From Kalmusia sp. IMI 367209 (lineage: Eukaryota > Ascomycota > Dothideomycetes > Pleosporales > Didymosphaeriaceae), in the NCBI GenBank assembly GCA_027946365.1, contig JAPEUQ010000001.1, forward strand, positions 4,154,001 to 4,218,000: DNA of 64,000 bases, in the 5' to 3' direction. This document shows, one piece after another, positions 10,721 to 21,919 of this stretch. Within the stretch, counting starts at the first letter, position 1, and each line of letters starts with the position of its first letter. The notes below the pieces were generated by a model, which saw nothing but the letters and a program-made list of their open reading frames with translations, did no database searches and was not told the DNA's origin. The position numbers were made by a program, and so were the translations under genes.

Positions 10721-11207
10721 GTGTAGTCGAACAGCGCCATACTCGGTCCATCGAATCAGTAACCTATGTTAGAATCAAAGTTGCAACTGGATCTTCATCT
10801 TTCCCACTTCTTGTCGTCCTGCTCTGTAGCTATGCGATTTTCCTGCAGATACTCGCTTACGACTATCCAAGGCAGCTTGCAGGTCGCACCTTGTTAGTTG
10901 CAATTATACGAAAAACGCCACAACGCCAGTTGCACGACATAGAGGCTGAGCGCAGTTAGAACAAAGTGGTGGCTGGGGCTGAGCTAAATTATCAGAGATC
11001 ATTATTCACCTCTAGTCGGATCACGTTGCGGTTCTTGTTTCTTTGAGAAAACGAAAGATCTATCCCTTTCCCACTGGGCTTTGAAACATTTTTATATTTG
11101 TTCGGTCGCCAACCACTACTTGTTCACGAATAGCTTTCTATCCCCCTTTACCTGTGACGATTTTGATCATATCATGCACCTCGAATTACGCCTGACATAC
11201 AATCCAC
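10721..11207. other. Intergenic between two decayed genes
   Basis: No gene is seen. Small open frames such as one beginning at 11081 have no family-like character, although it might preserve part of the 5' end of the neighbouring membrane-protein pseudogene. Confidence 0.4.
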
Positions 11208-12320
11208 ATGAATTCAACAGCGGAAAGCGTTGGGTGGGTAACCGAAACGAACGGTCGAAGCACTATTGGCTTCTTATCAACTTGTTTAGCGACGCTTTTG
11301 TTGAGCACTTGGAGCGCAGTCCATCCTAACCTACCGGGCCTAGACGATAGTCCTTTTCAAATTATCAAGAGAAGACTATGGCTGATGACGCTAGCTATCA
11401 TGGCCCCAGAATGGATCTGCGGCGTCGCCCTTCAAGAATTTATAGACGTCAGGCACTTGCGGAAGACAGTGCGTGAACAAGATACCTGTTTCCGCCGCTC
11501 ACTGATATCGGATAGGCAAAGATTTATCATCCAATTACGAGAGAACATTGGAGTTTGAAGCAATACTTTTTTCTCTACATGGGAGGCTTTACTGTCAATG
11601 TCCTAGGCCAGCCTCGGTATGCCCCAGGGGACGCTCTCATCGAAGCTATACGTAACGGAGACCTCGAACACCCAACGATCAAGGACCCTGATATTGATGA
11701 TCGTAGCAAAGCGAACTGGCTCACCAAAGCCATCGTATTACTACAGATAAGCTATTTCATCCTTCAGCTATTTGCACGTGCCATACAACATCTTCCCATC
11801 TCAACCCTAGAGCTGTTCTGTCACCGTTTGCGCAATCGTAACGTACGTATGCTACTGAAAAAAGCCATTCGACATACAACGGCCTATACAGCTGAGTATA
11901 CAAAACCCAGATGGTGTCTGCGGTAGAGCTATACGCTTCTCGGAAGCGCGTAAGAGGGCGGAACCAGCAACATTCCACAAAGAAGCAGGACTTTACGGGT
12001 TTATTCTGGTGGTAGCTTTTATTAACTTATTTGCGGGTTCTCTCCTTGGATGGAATTTTGCCTTTGCGAGCACACTTGAGAAATAGATGCGGCGAGTAGG
12101 CAGTATCTGTGTTGCAGTCCTACCACTTCTGATCTATGCGTTTCTTATCTCTTACCAAGATATATTTCCCGGGGATTTAGGGATCTTCATTTTTTTTTTA
12201 CCGCTGTATATCATTTCTCGGACGTGTCTGGTAGTTGAAGCATTCATAGGTTTGAGGTGTGTGCCCGCGGGCGTATATAAAACGGTGAGATGGACTGACT
12301 TCATTCCTTCGATTGGATGA
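11208..12320 (+). pseudogene. Decayed multi-span fungal membrane protein
   Basis: Exon-like sequence from 11208 (GWVTETNGRSTIGFLSTCLA, WSAVHPNLPG, IMAPEWICGVALQEF) has the layout of a common uncharacterised family of fungal polytopic membrane proteins. A good 47-nt intron (11469-11515, GTGCGT...CTGATATCGGATAG) joins in phase to AKIYHPITREHWSLKQYFFL and onward to ISTLEL near 11815. One extra T then shifts the frame, and the next frame reads SVTVCAIVTYVCY, a TGA at 11856-11858, KKPFDIQRPIQLSIQNPDG, and further membrane segments to a TAG at 12084-12086, then RRVGSICVAVLPLLIYAF and the C-terminal WTDFIPSIG. TGA sits where relatives usually have tryptophan (YWW.KP-like), so a G-to-A change is likely. 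No product of full length can be made. Confidence 0.75.
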
Positions 12321-12876
12321 AGATATTCCCTTCTAGAACGCCAACTTGAAGGCATAATCTAGTCATCTATCAAGCATTATATACTGGCTGTTCAATTCTG
12401 CTATGGTAAGGGTAGGACTCTGAACAGTAAACCCAACAAGTTCTTCTATTAATTAGCTCATCTACACTATATTCACATATTCAATAATCAAGATATCAAA
12501 GGGAGACAAAGAAGAGAGATTGCAACGTACCATGTATCGTAACTGCTAGTAGATTATCAAGTAACTCCTTCTTAGGGTACATTGTTGTAGTAATGAAGGA
12601 AAGCATTTGGGCTAAATATATTATATCGACATTAAGATAAAAATTCATATAATACTATGTATATTGCTTATAGTCGAAGCTGTGATCTAACCCTTTTCTT
12701 CTGCAAGAGATTGGCATATCTCAGCTAGCTAATTCGCACCTCTAAAAATATCTTCAATGCATCGTAAACGTTGACCAGCGCCACGTCAAATGCTTCTACT
12801 ATTAAGATGACAAAGAGAGATCGAATGTTAAGTATAACGGAGAGCAGACTGATTGCTTCTTCGGGCTGTATTTGTT
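12321..12876. other. AT-rich non-coding stretch
   Basis: Visibly AT- and TpA-rich (for example around 12430-12670), in contrast to flanking genes. No gene is seen. It adjoins the stop-ridden membrane-protein pseudogene, so past RIP is possible but cannot be demonstrated without a repeat partner. Confidence 0.5.
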
Positions 12877-15245
12877 TCATTCAGAAGTCGGGACAGGCGT
12901 AACCGGAGTGCTACTCGAGCTAGCTGTCTGGCTATTCGCTGGTGAAGCCAGGGTTGTCCAAGCGTGACTGGGCATACCCTGACTGCTACCAGCCCCATAC
13001 GTCTGAGATACGGACTGCGCTGAGGTCTGCTGTTGTTGCTGTGATTCTGACTCTTGTGTCAATTGTTCACCTTTCAAACCAGCGTCGAGGGCGGAGTAGA
13101 CGCCTTGGATGTTCCCATGGTTGTACGGATCGGTGCTGTAGAGCCATCGAATCTTTTTTTTGATAGCACCTTCCGTGAAGTCGTCTGAATTGTAGTCTTT
13201 GGGGCGGAATTCGGGCTGCATAGGGTCGATGAATTCGGTGTCGTTCGTGTAGCCCCATTTCGCGAGGTTGGAGACATTGAATGCGACCAGCATGCTGGAT
13301 TGAGTTAGTTCAGTTTCCTGATCATGAGAGATGAACGGGGATTACTTACTCATTATCTTCATGTACCATATTATGGCAGTGGAACATGTAAACGCCATCC
13401 CATGGTGCGTATCGAGCGACCACCTGCACAGTCTCGCCTGCAGCCAACCACACGACGTCTTTCCATCCCGCGCTCTCATAATCAGCAACCTGGCCTCTAC
13501 CACCAGATCTAGAAAGAACTTTGAAGTCGACAAGGTGGATGTGCACGGGATGCGTCGCACCACCGGCGCCGTTATGCAGCAACCAAATCTCGTCAGTGCC
13601 TCGCTCCGGCCTAGTAAGGATTCGGTTCTCGATGTCAGCGAACCCAACACCATTTATGACCCAGTGGCCACTTTCGCTACGACTAAAGATGAAGTCTTTG
13701 GCAACGGAAGTATCAGCGGCTACCGGCTCATCGTTACGGAGATTCCGAGGGACGTCGCCGTTGTTGCTACCGTCATTTACTCTGCCGCCAACTACAAAGC
13801 GCATGACCTTATCGGTAGCTGGGTAGTCGACATTCTCGCCCAAACCTCGCCCGTTGAGGAGAGTGATGTTCTGGTTCTTGTAGCTGGAAAAGTCGATGAC
13901 GAGTTCGTAACGTTCTCCCATGGAAATCGCGACGTCGTTGGTCTCAACTGGCGCTGCGAAAAGGCCTAGACAACAATTAGTAAAAGTGGCGATCGACTTC
14001 AGACACCATAATTACCTGAATCCGATGCAATAGTATCGAAGTTAAGAACATCACCGCCGTCTGTATGGAAGGAAAGATCGAAAGCTATAATTGTCAGATA
14101 CAAATTACCCCACATTTTCATTTACACTGACTTCGACTAATAGCTCCATTGAGCAGGCGGAAGCGGTATTTGCGCGGTTCTACATTAAAATACGGCCAAG
14201 GTTGGCCATTTCTGCAAGAATGAGCACAAGTAAATCGTTAAGATTGATGCCTCTTACACGTGAATGACATCTCCCCAAAGCCCAAAATCATCATTGGTGT
14301 CATATTTTAATGACCCGTCCGAATTGTAAAGTTTCGCAGTCAGTGCCAATGTCACATCGTATTGGCCTGACGGCAGCCCTAAAGCTTGTTCTTCTGGATC
14401 TATGAGAAGATAAAAACCCTCTTGCCCGTTGTAAGCGTTCTCGCCAGTTGAAAACTCCGTGTGGTCCTATTGCGCGTCAGAATTGAAGCGGTCGAGCCAC
14501 ACCTGGGTTAGATAATAGGGACTGACATGATACCAAATTGTCCGCGCATTCTGAGCGTTTGGATAGTAATAATCCTTATACTGGCCAAGTGTGGCCATAT
14601 CAGCTATTTTCGTGAGTATCTACCGATCAATACTCACAATCACACATACCAGCCCAGCCATCAAAAGGAGATCGATTGTACTGGCCGTGTACATGCACCG
14701 ACATATTCGCATTTCCATTATTGATAAATCGCACAACAGCTTCTATACAGTGAAACCGAATCATTAGCGTCATCTCCACAAGCGCCAGTTGTATCAATCC
14801 TTACCTCGGTTTTGCTGCATGACAAACGTCGGTCCGGTTGGCATTCCATCATATCCAATTAGCGTTGTTGCTGGGAGGTCCGGGTATACTTGTTGCGAAA
14901 AGGACTTCAGCTCTACTTCGTAGTAATCTATTTCTGTACCATTAGCACCGTCTATCCAGGCCCTTATGCAATATTAGATGCTGGTTGTTTGAAGGGGTTG
15001 TGATATGCTCACGATTTCTTGCTCTTTACCGGTATTATCGGTAACGGAAATTCGTAGAACCACTTGTACTCGGGGCTAATCCAGCCTCTACTCTGTATGG
15101 GGCCCTTTCCGCTTGTAGTACTAGGTCTTGTCAAAGCGATTAGCTTCGAGTGGGCAGCGCTCGACGAAGCGTCCTGGTTCTGAGCATATACGTGGAAAGC
15201 AAGAGACGGAATGTAAGCCAGTCTGAATAATGCAAGGAGATGCAT
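12877..15245 (-). CDS. Secreted multicopper oxidase, bilirubin-oxidase/CotA-like
   Basis: Nine exons (minus strand order): 15013-15245, 14805-14962, 14650-14742, 14527-14603, 14258-14466, 14132-14211, 14016-14084, 13350-13965, 12877-13294. Phases sum to 650 residues. A signal peptide is likely at residues 1-22 (MHLLALFRLAYIPSLAFHVYA). All four copper motifs are visible: HVHG (His147, His149), WYHDHT (His187, His189), HPVHIH (445-450) and HCHNMVHEDNDM (502-513) with the type-1 Cys503. The last motif, with its Met axial position, and WYHDHT resemble bilirubin oxidase, phenoxazinone synthase and CotA more than classical laccases. A Ser/Gln/Thr-rich tail of about 75 residues follows. Expected role is extracellular oxidation of phenolics or tetrapyrroles with reduction of O2 to water; the true substrate is unknown. 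Confidence 0.93.
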
Positions 15246-17551
15246 AGCGGTAGAGTAGGCCCTGACGAACCCAGGACGAGGCGCAGGTACGTCTAATAAA
15301 AACAATTGGACAAATTCGTAGAGTGCACAAAATGTCCGAGCCACAGTGAGCTTAGAAGAGCAATGGCACATATACTTGTTTCAGACGATGCGGAATCTTA
15401 GCTCGTAGTAGTAATGAGCTGGGCCTGAAGCTGGAATAGCTAACGGTAGACTCGTAGGAAAACCAAAACTTTCCCAGGCAATCCATCCCTCCCATTCACG
15501 CTCATCGGGAAAGCTTATTTCATAACGTGTTGATGATGTTATGGATGAGCGGGCTTGACCCGATAGGCCAGGACTTAGACGCAGCGGCGGCATCTAGTAC
15601 CCGGCGCAAAGCCGTAGTATGTAGCTTGCCAGTAGTTTGACCTTTAGTCGGAGTGGCGACGAGTGTTGAGGTCGCGGCCTATTCTTGGACAGGTCTGTAT
15701 TTCGTGAGCATGAACGTTTACGAAATTTGGCCCCGAAGCTTGAAGCTGTACTGAACAAATTGAAGAAGAGACGAAAGACATGCCTCATTGACTATATTTC
15801 AGAAGGCGGAGACATTACATAGCTGGAGAGTGGGGAACTCCGGCTTGTAGCGTGGAGTTGGCAGCTGCTCATGTGGGAAACGGATTGAAGCTAGTCTAAA
15901 TTCGGGCTTGATAGCATCTCAACCGCAAGCGCCAACTCGTCACGACTGTGCTCTCATACTGCAAAGCGCATCATCAACAAGAACATCTCGGAAAAGCCGA
16001 CCAAAGAGTCATTCTGAGCACGTCTGGACCATGTGTCTAGCCGTTGTAGGGTTATCATTGACCCGCTCAGGTCCGCTTTCCTGGCCAGTCGGATCACCTT
16101 GTCCGCTGTACAAGATATTGACACAAACTTTTCCAATCACCATCTTAATAGAACAGACGCGCATGGCCTAGTTTAGCACCCCCTCGCTGTGTTCTTGCGC
16201 GTATCATTACCGCCTTTGTACCAAACCTCAACCATTTCGCTGATGTATTTCTTTGTTCGCGTGTATACATAAGCAGGTAAAATATGTGGGTTCCTGAACC
16301 GATGACTCCAAAAACCTCATCGCTTCTATCCCGGAGGTACTCGACCTTGGCTGGGGTTCCGACATATTTCGCTTCGTCATGTCGCCGAGGCAACTGAAGT
16401 AGAAGAATTCCTGAAGAAATAACCGAAGAAGCGGTTATTAGAAGCCCTTGCATTTTCACTAGCGTGCGTCAATGACGGCAGCTTGACGTGCAGAATGATC
16501 GCACTGATCTCAATGCGGTTTTCATCGTCGTCGTAAACGTTTGTGCAGCTTTCCCCCATATTTCGGATATAAAGGTGGCTACGTCTTACAGCTTTGATGT
16601 CGCGGCTCTTAAAATTTTGGTGGCGTGAGCGAGAGACGTTGGTCCATTGTTGAGTTGATGTCCCTTGGTACGCTTTGGCACTACAAGTAGGTCGCAACCT
16701 TATCTATGCATCTTACTATTTGTGGCTGATTTCACGAAAACAGCCCTCATGTGGGTTCCTCGGTAGAATATTTGACGTCCTCGTTCCTGAAGTAGGCTCT
16801 CTCGTATGCCAATAGGATACGCACAAGCTCGGTCGACAGGTTTATGCCACGAAGCGGTTCTAGATCTCTTCTCCGTCTGCATAGTAGCTCATAGTCGGCC
16901 TTTAACGCTGTTCCGCCGCCGTCCGTGGGGAATAAGGCAGTGAAACACTCATGAAAAAGGCTTTCTGCCAAAAACCTTCGCCGATATCCTATGCGGTGAA
17001 ACTGGGGTTGACGTGAGTAGCTGTTTGATGATGCGTAGTATTCTCCCCACTCCCGCGCGCTGATTATAAACGAGCCGGGTCTACCGTCACACCAGCAAGG
17101 ATTTGCGCTACGAGGGAGTTTCTCCGAAGACCAGCTTTGATCATTGAAGCATATATGTAACAAGCGGATCCTGTGGAGCTCTTGTCCATTTTTGGAGCCG
17201 CATATATTGCAGGCAGTCACATTGCTAAATGTTCGTCGACCATGAGTTGCACATTGTTGACGGCATTGCAGGATGGTTACAATGATAGCAGGGCCATTGT
17301 GCGAGTGCTTTTGTTGCCATAGTTGCTTAGAATGAAATTTTAGTGTTGTGTTGCCGTTGGATAGTGGATGGGTGGAAGCAGGGAAGCGCCACGTTCCAGG
17401 TCGTACCACGGGAGAAGTCAACAAAAACGTGCAAAACCTCAGAATGTCGACCAGTCATTGCGATGATAATGGTCAAGACAGTCTTCCTCGATAGCTGACG
17501 TCTCATCGTCTTTGGTCTCTCCTATAAAACCGTCGTGCCCGTTCTACATAC
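15246..17551. other. Gene-poor interval with unassigned open frames
   Basis: No gene is confirmed. A minus-strand ATG frame of 70 codons (15381-15593) precedes the multicopper oxidase and could be a 5' leader ORF. A 225-codon minus-strand frame (16747-17424) contains CNICGSKNGQ but has no internal ATG and only a TTG at its start. It could be a 3' exon of the kinase gene or chance, and no splice chain I tried joined it convincingly. Confidence 0.4.
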
Positions 17552-20339
17552 TCATTCAGCATACATCGCAACAAGGATTATCACTCGAGAACTTACTGAA
17601 TTGTGATACTCTAACTTCTCCATGCTTGAATAAATTTTTACGCACCCTTCCACCGAGCATCTCCAGTATCTCATATCTGCCTCAACAATCTCCATTGCCC
17701 GATCATATAGTTGTCGATCCTTGGGGCGGTCAGCCGCTTCAAAAGGCTCCGATCCTCCGTTGACGTCGCAGCAGAACGCTAGGAAAGGAATATTTTCCAC
17801 AATGTTTGCTGCGTTTGGACGCTGAGCTGGGTTTGGGCTCAGCATAAGCGCTACCAACTCCGTTATATGTGAGTGAATTGTATCGGATTCAAAGCCATAG
17901 CTTGTGAGGCAGAGGTCGCGGACGAAGTGTTGAATGGCAGCAGCCTGGGCGGCGTACGATCTTTCTATGGAGCCGGTCTCTCGGATTTCGTGCAGGAGAT
18001 CTAAGTTTGAAGTGTATGTTCCCTGTGGGGCGGCGAGGACGGAGAGCATTTCCGCATAAACAGCACCGAGGGAGAAGATGTCAGCCTTTTGGTCGCGCCG
18101 CTCCTGCGCTACGACTTCCGGTGCAGCGTATGTCTTCGTATAAGCAGTAGGTGTCTCTGTATTGCAGTCGTCGACCGAGCGGTATGATCGAGCAATCCCA
18201 AAGTCTGCCACATAGATTTTATATTTTCCCTGGTTGCAAATGGTGCTATTGTGCATGTCACGGACGAGAAGGTTCTTCGGCTTTATGTCCATATGCTTCA
18301 TAGCTTTCTCGTGGATATAAGCGACTGCTTTAGCAAGACAACGTAGGAAAGTGGAGATGGAATATAGACGAACTACGCGTTCATTATCAGGCAGGCCTTC
18401 ATCAACGGACTCAATGAAGGCATCCAAAGTGTAGTCGGCTACGGGATAGAGCAGGATAGACAATTTGCGAGGGAGCGTGTACGTTCCAACAACTCGGATG
18501 ATATGGGAGTGTTTCAGCCGTTGTAGATGTTCGACTTCCTGTAGAGCTTCTTCCTTCTTTAAGCGCCTACTGACATGAACAACTTTACCTAGAGGGAACT
18601 CGAATGTTAGCACACTACACTACGAATCGCATGTGAGGCAAAAAGGGACAGGTGCAGCACAGGCTTGCCAACTCTCCATGTCTTCCTGGCAAAGAGAGTG
18701 CAAGGCCGTAATGCCGACCAACACTTGGATGGGATGTCTTACGAGCGAGACGGATCCTTTTACACCGCACGCTATCTACCATAGCCGTGGCGCTGTGTCC
18801 GAGATTTTTCTCGTGCTGAAGCGGAACGCTCTCTTCTTCTGAAGCCTCGAATTCTGCATGTTGTCCTCTACCAGACCAATCCATCTCCTCGAATGGATTC
18901 GGTATGAGACCTTTCTGGCGCAGGTATCTATTCCATGCAGATGTCTTACTATGGGATCAGTAAGTGAATGAAGCATTGACGCCAAGGATAGACGCGAGTC
19001 TGCGAAGTAATAGCAAGGATGTCATTAAGCTACCACTTGTTGTGCAATTGGCCTTACTGCACAAAATGCACAAAGCTTTGCATAAAGCTGAATTACACAA
19101 AGCTAATGAGGCGGAGCAAAATGGCGAAACGAGGCTTCAAGATTGGAAATGTACTTACGAGAGAACATCAGTTGAATGCAACTCCTCAAGCTTATCGTGT
19201 CCGCCCTCTGGAGTCGCAAAGATCGAATGCCCACTCAGAATGGATCGTGGTGTCTTGAAGAAGTCCATACTGGATGTTGTCGAAGTTCTAGTAATCGTCC
19301 CTCTAGGAACATCGAAGCTAACCTTACCTTTGATTTTAGAAGCGATTGCAGGTATTGGCAAGCCGCGCTCCTTTGTCCGTGTGCTCGCAGTCTTGGAGGC
19401 GTGGAGGGCAGCATCGTCGCTCAACATTGAGAGATTATCAGAGTCAGTCCGTCGAGGCAATCGAAATCCGCCGTCAGGAGATTTCTCCTGTGAAAGGGGC
19501 GAAATTGGAGTTCGGAAAGCATCGGTCGCACCAGCAGGACTATTCGAATACCAGCCGCCTCGAAGATACTCAAGGGCCCAACTTGAAGTCTTGTTTAGCT
19601 TCCACTTCCCAGACCTTGAAAGTCTTTCAGAATGAGCTGTGACCGTGTAGACATTTTGTTCAGAAGCAAGATCAACTACTGAATCCTCCCAGGGGTCAAG
19701 GAAAAAACTAGTCCCATGGCGTTCAGCTCGAGGAAGTGCATGTGAGTCTTCGGCCATAACCTCTTTTTCCGTGCCAGTGCCTATCTCATGGAGGCTTCGC
19801 GACCCACTTTCGAGAGCTATTTTAGTAGCGTAGGAAAGTTTAGGGCTATCATCGGAACCAGGACCGGAGCGACCAACGCTGTATTGTATAGAAGAGGAAT
19901 GCTCGATCCCCTTCCAAGGAATGCTAAAATTATCACTGGCAGGTGCTAGCCTGCCGACGAACTCATGCAGTAGATTAACAGCATGTTGGTATGCCTCCAA
20001 CACTACGCCTGTCCCTTCTGGTCCCTGCAGCGACAGCTTCTGTCCTTCTGCCTCAGCCCATGATTGTATGCTGCTAGTACCATCGGCCTCCGCTTGATTG
20101 TGTAACTGTCTTCCTCGGATGTCATCGGCTAGGTGCTCTATCGACTCAAGGAGCTCTGCAGTGGAACAGCGGAGATTCTTGCGAGTCCATGGAATTGCAG
20201 CGCCTGCCCCTCTCTCGATGCCGTCGATATAGGCCTTGATAATGAAGTAGTAAGGTCGGCAGGTCCTCTGCTGCTGCAGCGAGAGTTCAGTTCCGGTGAC
20301 TCGATCGTAGGGTTGGAAGGTCGTGGGCGGGTGGGGCAT
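17552..20339 (-). CDS. Serine/threonine protein kinase with long N-terminal extension
   Basis: Three exons: 19159-20339, 18743-18948, 17552-18588 (introns of 210 and 154 nt, phases consistent), 807 residues. Residues 1-435 are a helical and Ser-rich region without a recognised domain. The kinase domain begins in exon 2 (EKNLGHSATAMVD as a degenerate glycine loop; LARK giving the beta-3 lysine Lys464) and continues with KHMDIKPKNLLV (HRD variant HMD, Asp563), ADFGIARS (Asp591) and YAAPEVV (618-620), so the catalytic triad is present. The C-terminus has WRCSVEGCVKIYSS, a possible partial zinc finger, and a GTAAGT donor only 15 codons before the stop, so the true 3' end may lie in a further exon. 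Such kinases are common in Pezizomycotina and often of unknown role. Partner and pathway are unknown. Confidence 0.85.
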
Positions 20340-21919
20340 CTTCGTTTCGCTTGGGAGGACCCATCGAGCGCGGTCTGGTAGCGAACGTTAAAGTTAAATT
20401 ATACAATATTGAGGGTAGGAAATAATGCTAGCCTCGGTGTCATGTTCGTGAAGGAGAAGCTACAGCCTTCGTGATGTTCTCGAGCATCAGCGAGGCTGCA
20501 GTCTGTGGGAGGAACTTAGACCTAACTGGACGAAACCCGTCTACCCCGCCATACTCAGCCACGCATTCGTATAAAGCCAAAAAAAAAAAAAAAGAACTTT
20601 CCAGTAAACTTAGTGTACGATGGTTGTTGGCATCATGCCAGAGAAATTGGATCCTTGACATTTACGCAAAATGAGCGAATTTGAAGAAAGCATGATCATT
20701 AGTTGGCACTTCGAAGCCATTTGGGATGGGCCCAAGCTTTATGCACGACAAGGGAAGATCGTTTCAGACTGCAAAAGTAGAGAGAACACAATCCTCTCAG
20801 CACAGCATTTCAAGCTTACAATAAAGTATCTACTTGAACGAAGGTGTACGACGTTAGCTAGCACAATGAGTAGTGCAAAGTGTTTCCCATACCCATCTGG
20901 TCCAGCCTCATACGCTAAACTGTAGAAAGTTAGTGCAATCCCAAACACCTTCATCCAACCTCCCACCCTGCTGTGTGCCTGCGTCCCTTAAATCCTTTTC
21001 CTGTTTTCGTATTGTATATGTCTCATTTCCCAACCACGGCGCGAAAGACGCGCTGTTCATCATCATCTTCTTATAGCGCTTGTAGTCGCCTTTTCGTACG
21101 AAGTTGTCATGGTTGGGCCTGTCGCACGGGTTAGGCCACCAGCGCGTCTGTCATGATCCTGCCTTCCGACATTTTCGAACGCGTCACGGATGAGCAGACT
21201 GTGTCACAGAGCCGAGTCATTATGCTCCGAAACTGGTGAAACGGTAAGTTCAACTTTGTGGCCATGAATGAAGCTCCAGCCGCGACCTCAACGCCGGCTT
21301 CTGCTTTCCTCATAAGAACGAACCAACGACGAACATTCAGTCGTATTCAATTGTCTGGCTGCGAGCAATCCAGGGACATCTCATCTCTGTTGATGGTGAG
21401 CCCTAGAAAAAAGAGGGCCTGATAAGGCCTTATCATCGTCAGCAGGAGCGCTTTACGTTTCACTAATAACGTGATCATCCATTTCAGGAAAGGTTTTGCT
21501 GATTTATGAACATGCCAACGGCAAGGCACGTCCTCCCAAACACCTGGAGCAGAAAAGAAGCATCGCAAAAGGATTCACTGGCTCCACGCTTAAGAGTGGT
21601 CAAGGCTCCTGAAGGAGCTCAAGTTCCTACAGGATCTTCATGATGTCTATAGACGCCCATACATAGCATGCCGCTCCCGTGCAGCGACTGCGCTGCACGT
21701 CAAGGTGATCTTCTGTTAGGTTTGGTACATACAAGGCGCCGTACCTAATTCCACACACAATCGAAATCTTATCCCACGGTATTCTTTTGCGGTGCCGCCT
21801 GGCCAACTCGCAAGCTTGACTTTCTCGGTTGGGACCTCTCATTTTGCGAGACTTTCGAGATATGGATTGACGTACAACACGAAAGCTGTGCATTGATTAT
21901 TACATTCGTGAGGATCACG
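20340..21919. other. Intergenic, divergent promoters of kinase and membrane protein
   Basis: No coding region is supported. An uninterrupted A-run of 16 lies at 20579-20594. The remaining open frames are short and lack family resemblance. Confidence 0.5.
20579..20594. repeat. Poly(A) mononucleotide run
   Basis: Sixteen consecutive A residues in intergenic DNA. No adjacent coding remnant or target-site duplication was noticed, so it is not evidence of retroposition. Confidence 0.8.

Noticed and set aside
16747..17424. 225-codon minus-strand frame with CNICGSKNGQ
   Set aside because: Begins at TTG, contains no ATG, no recognised family; kept only as a possible 3' exon of the kinase gene.
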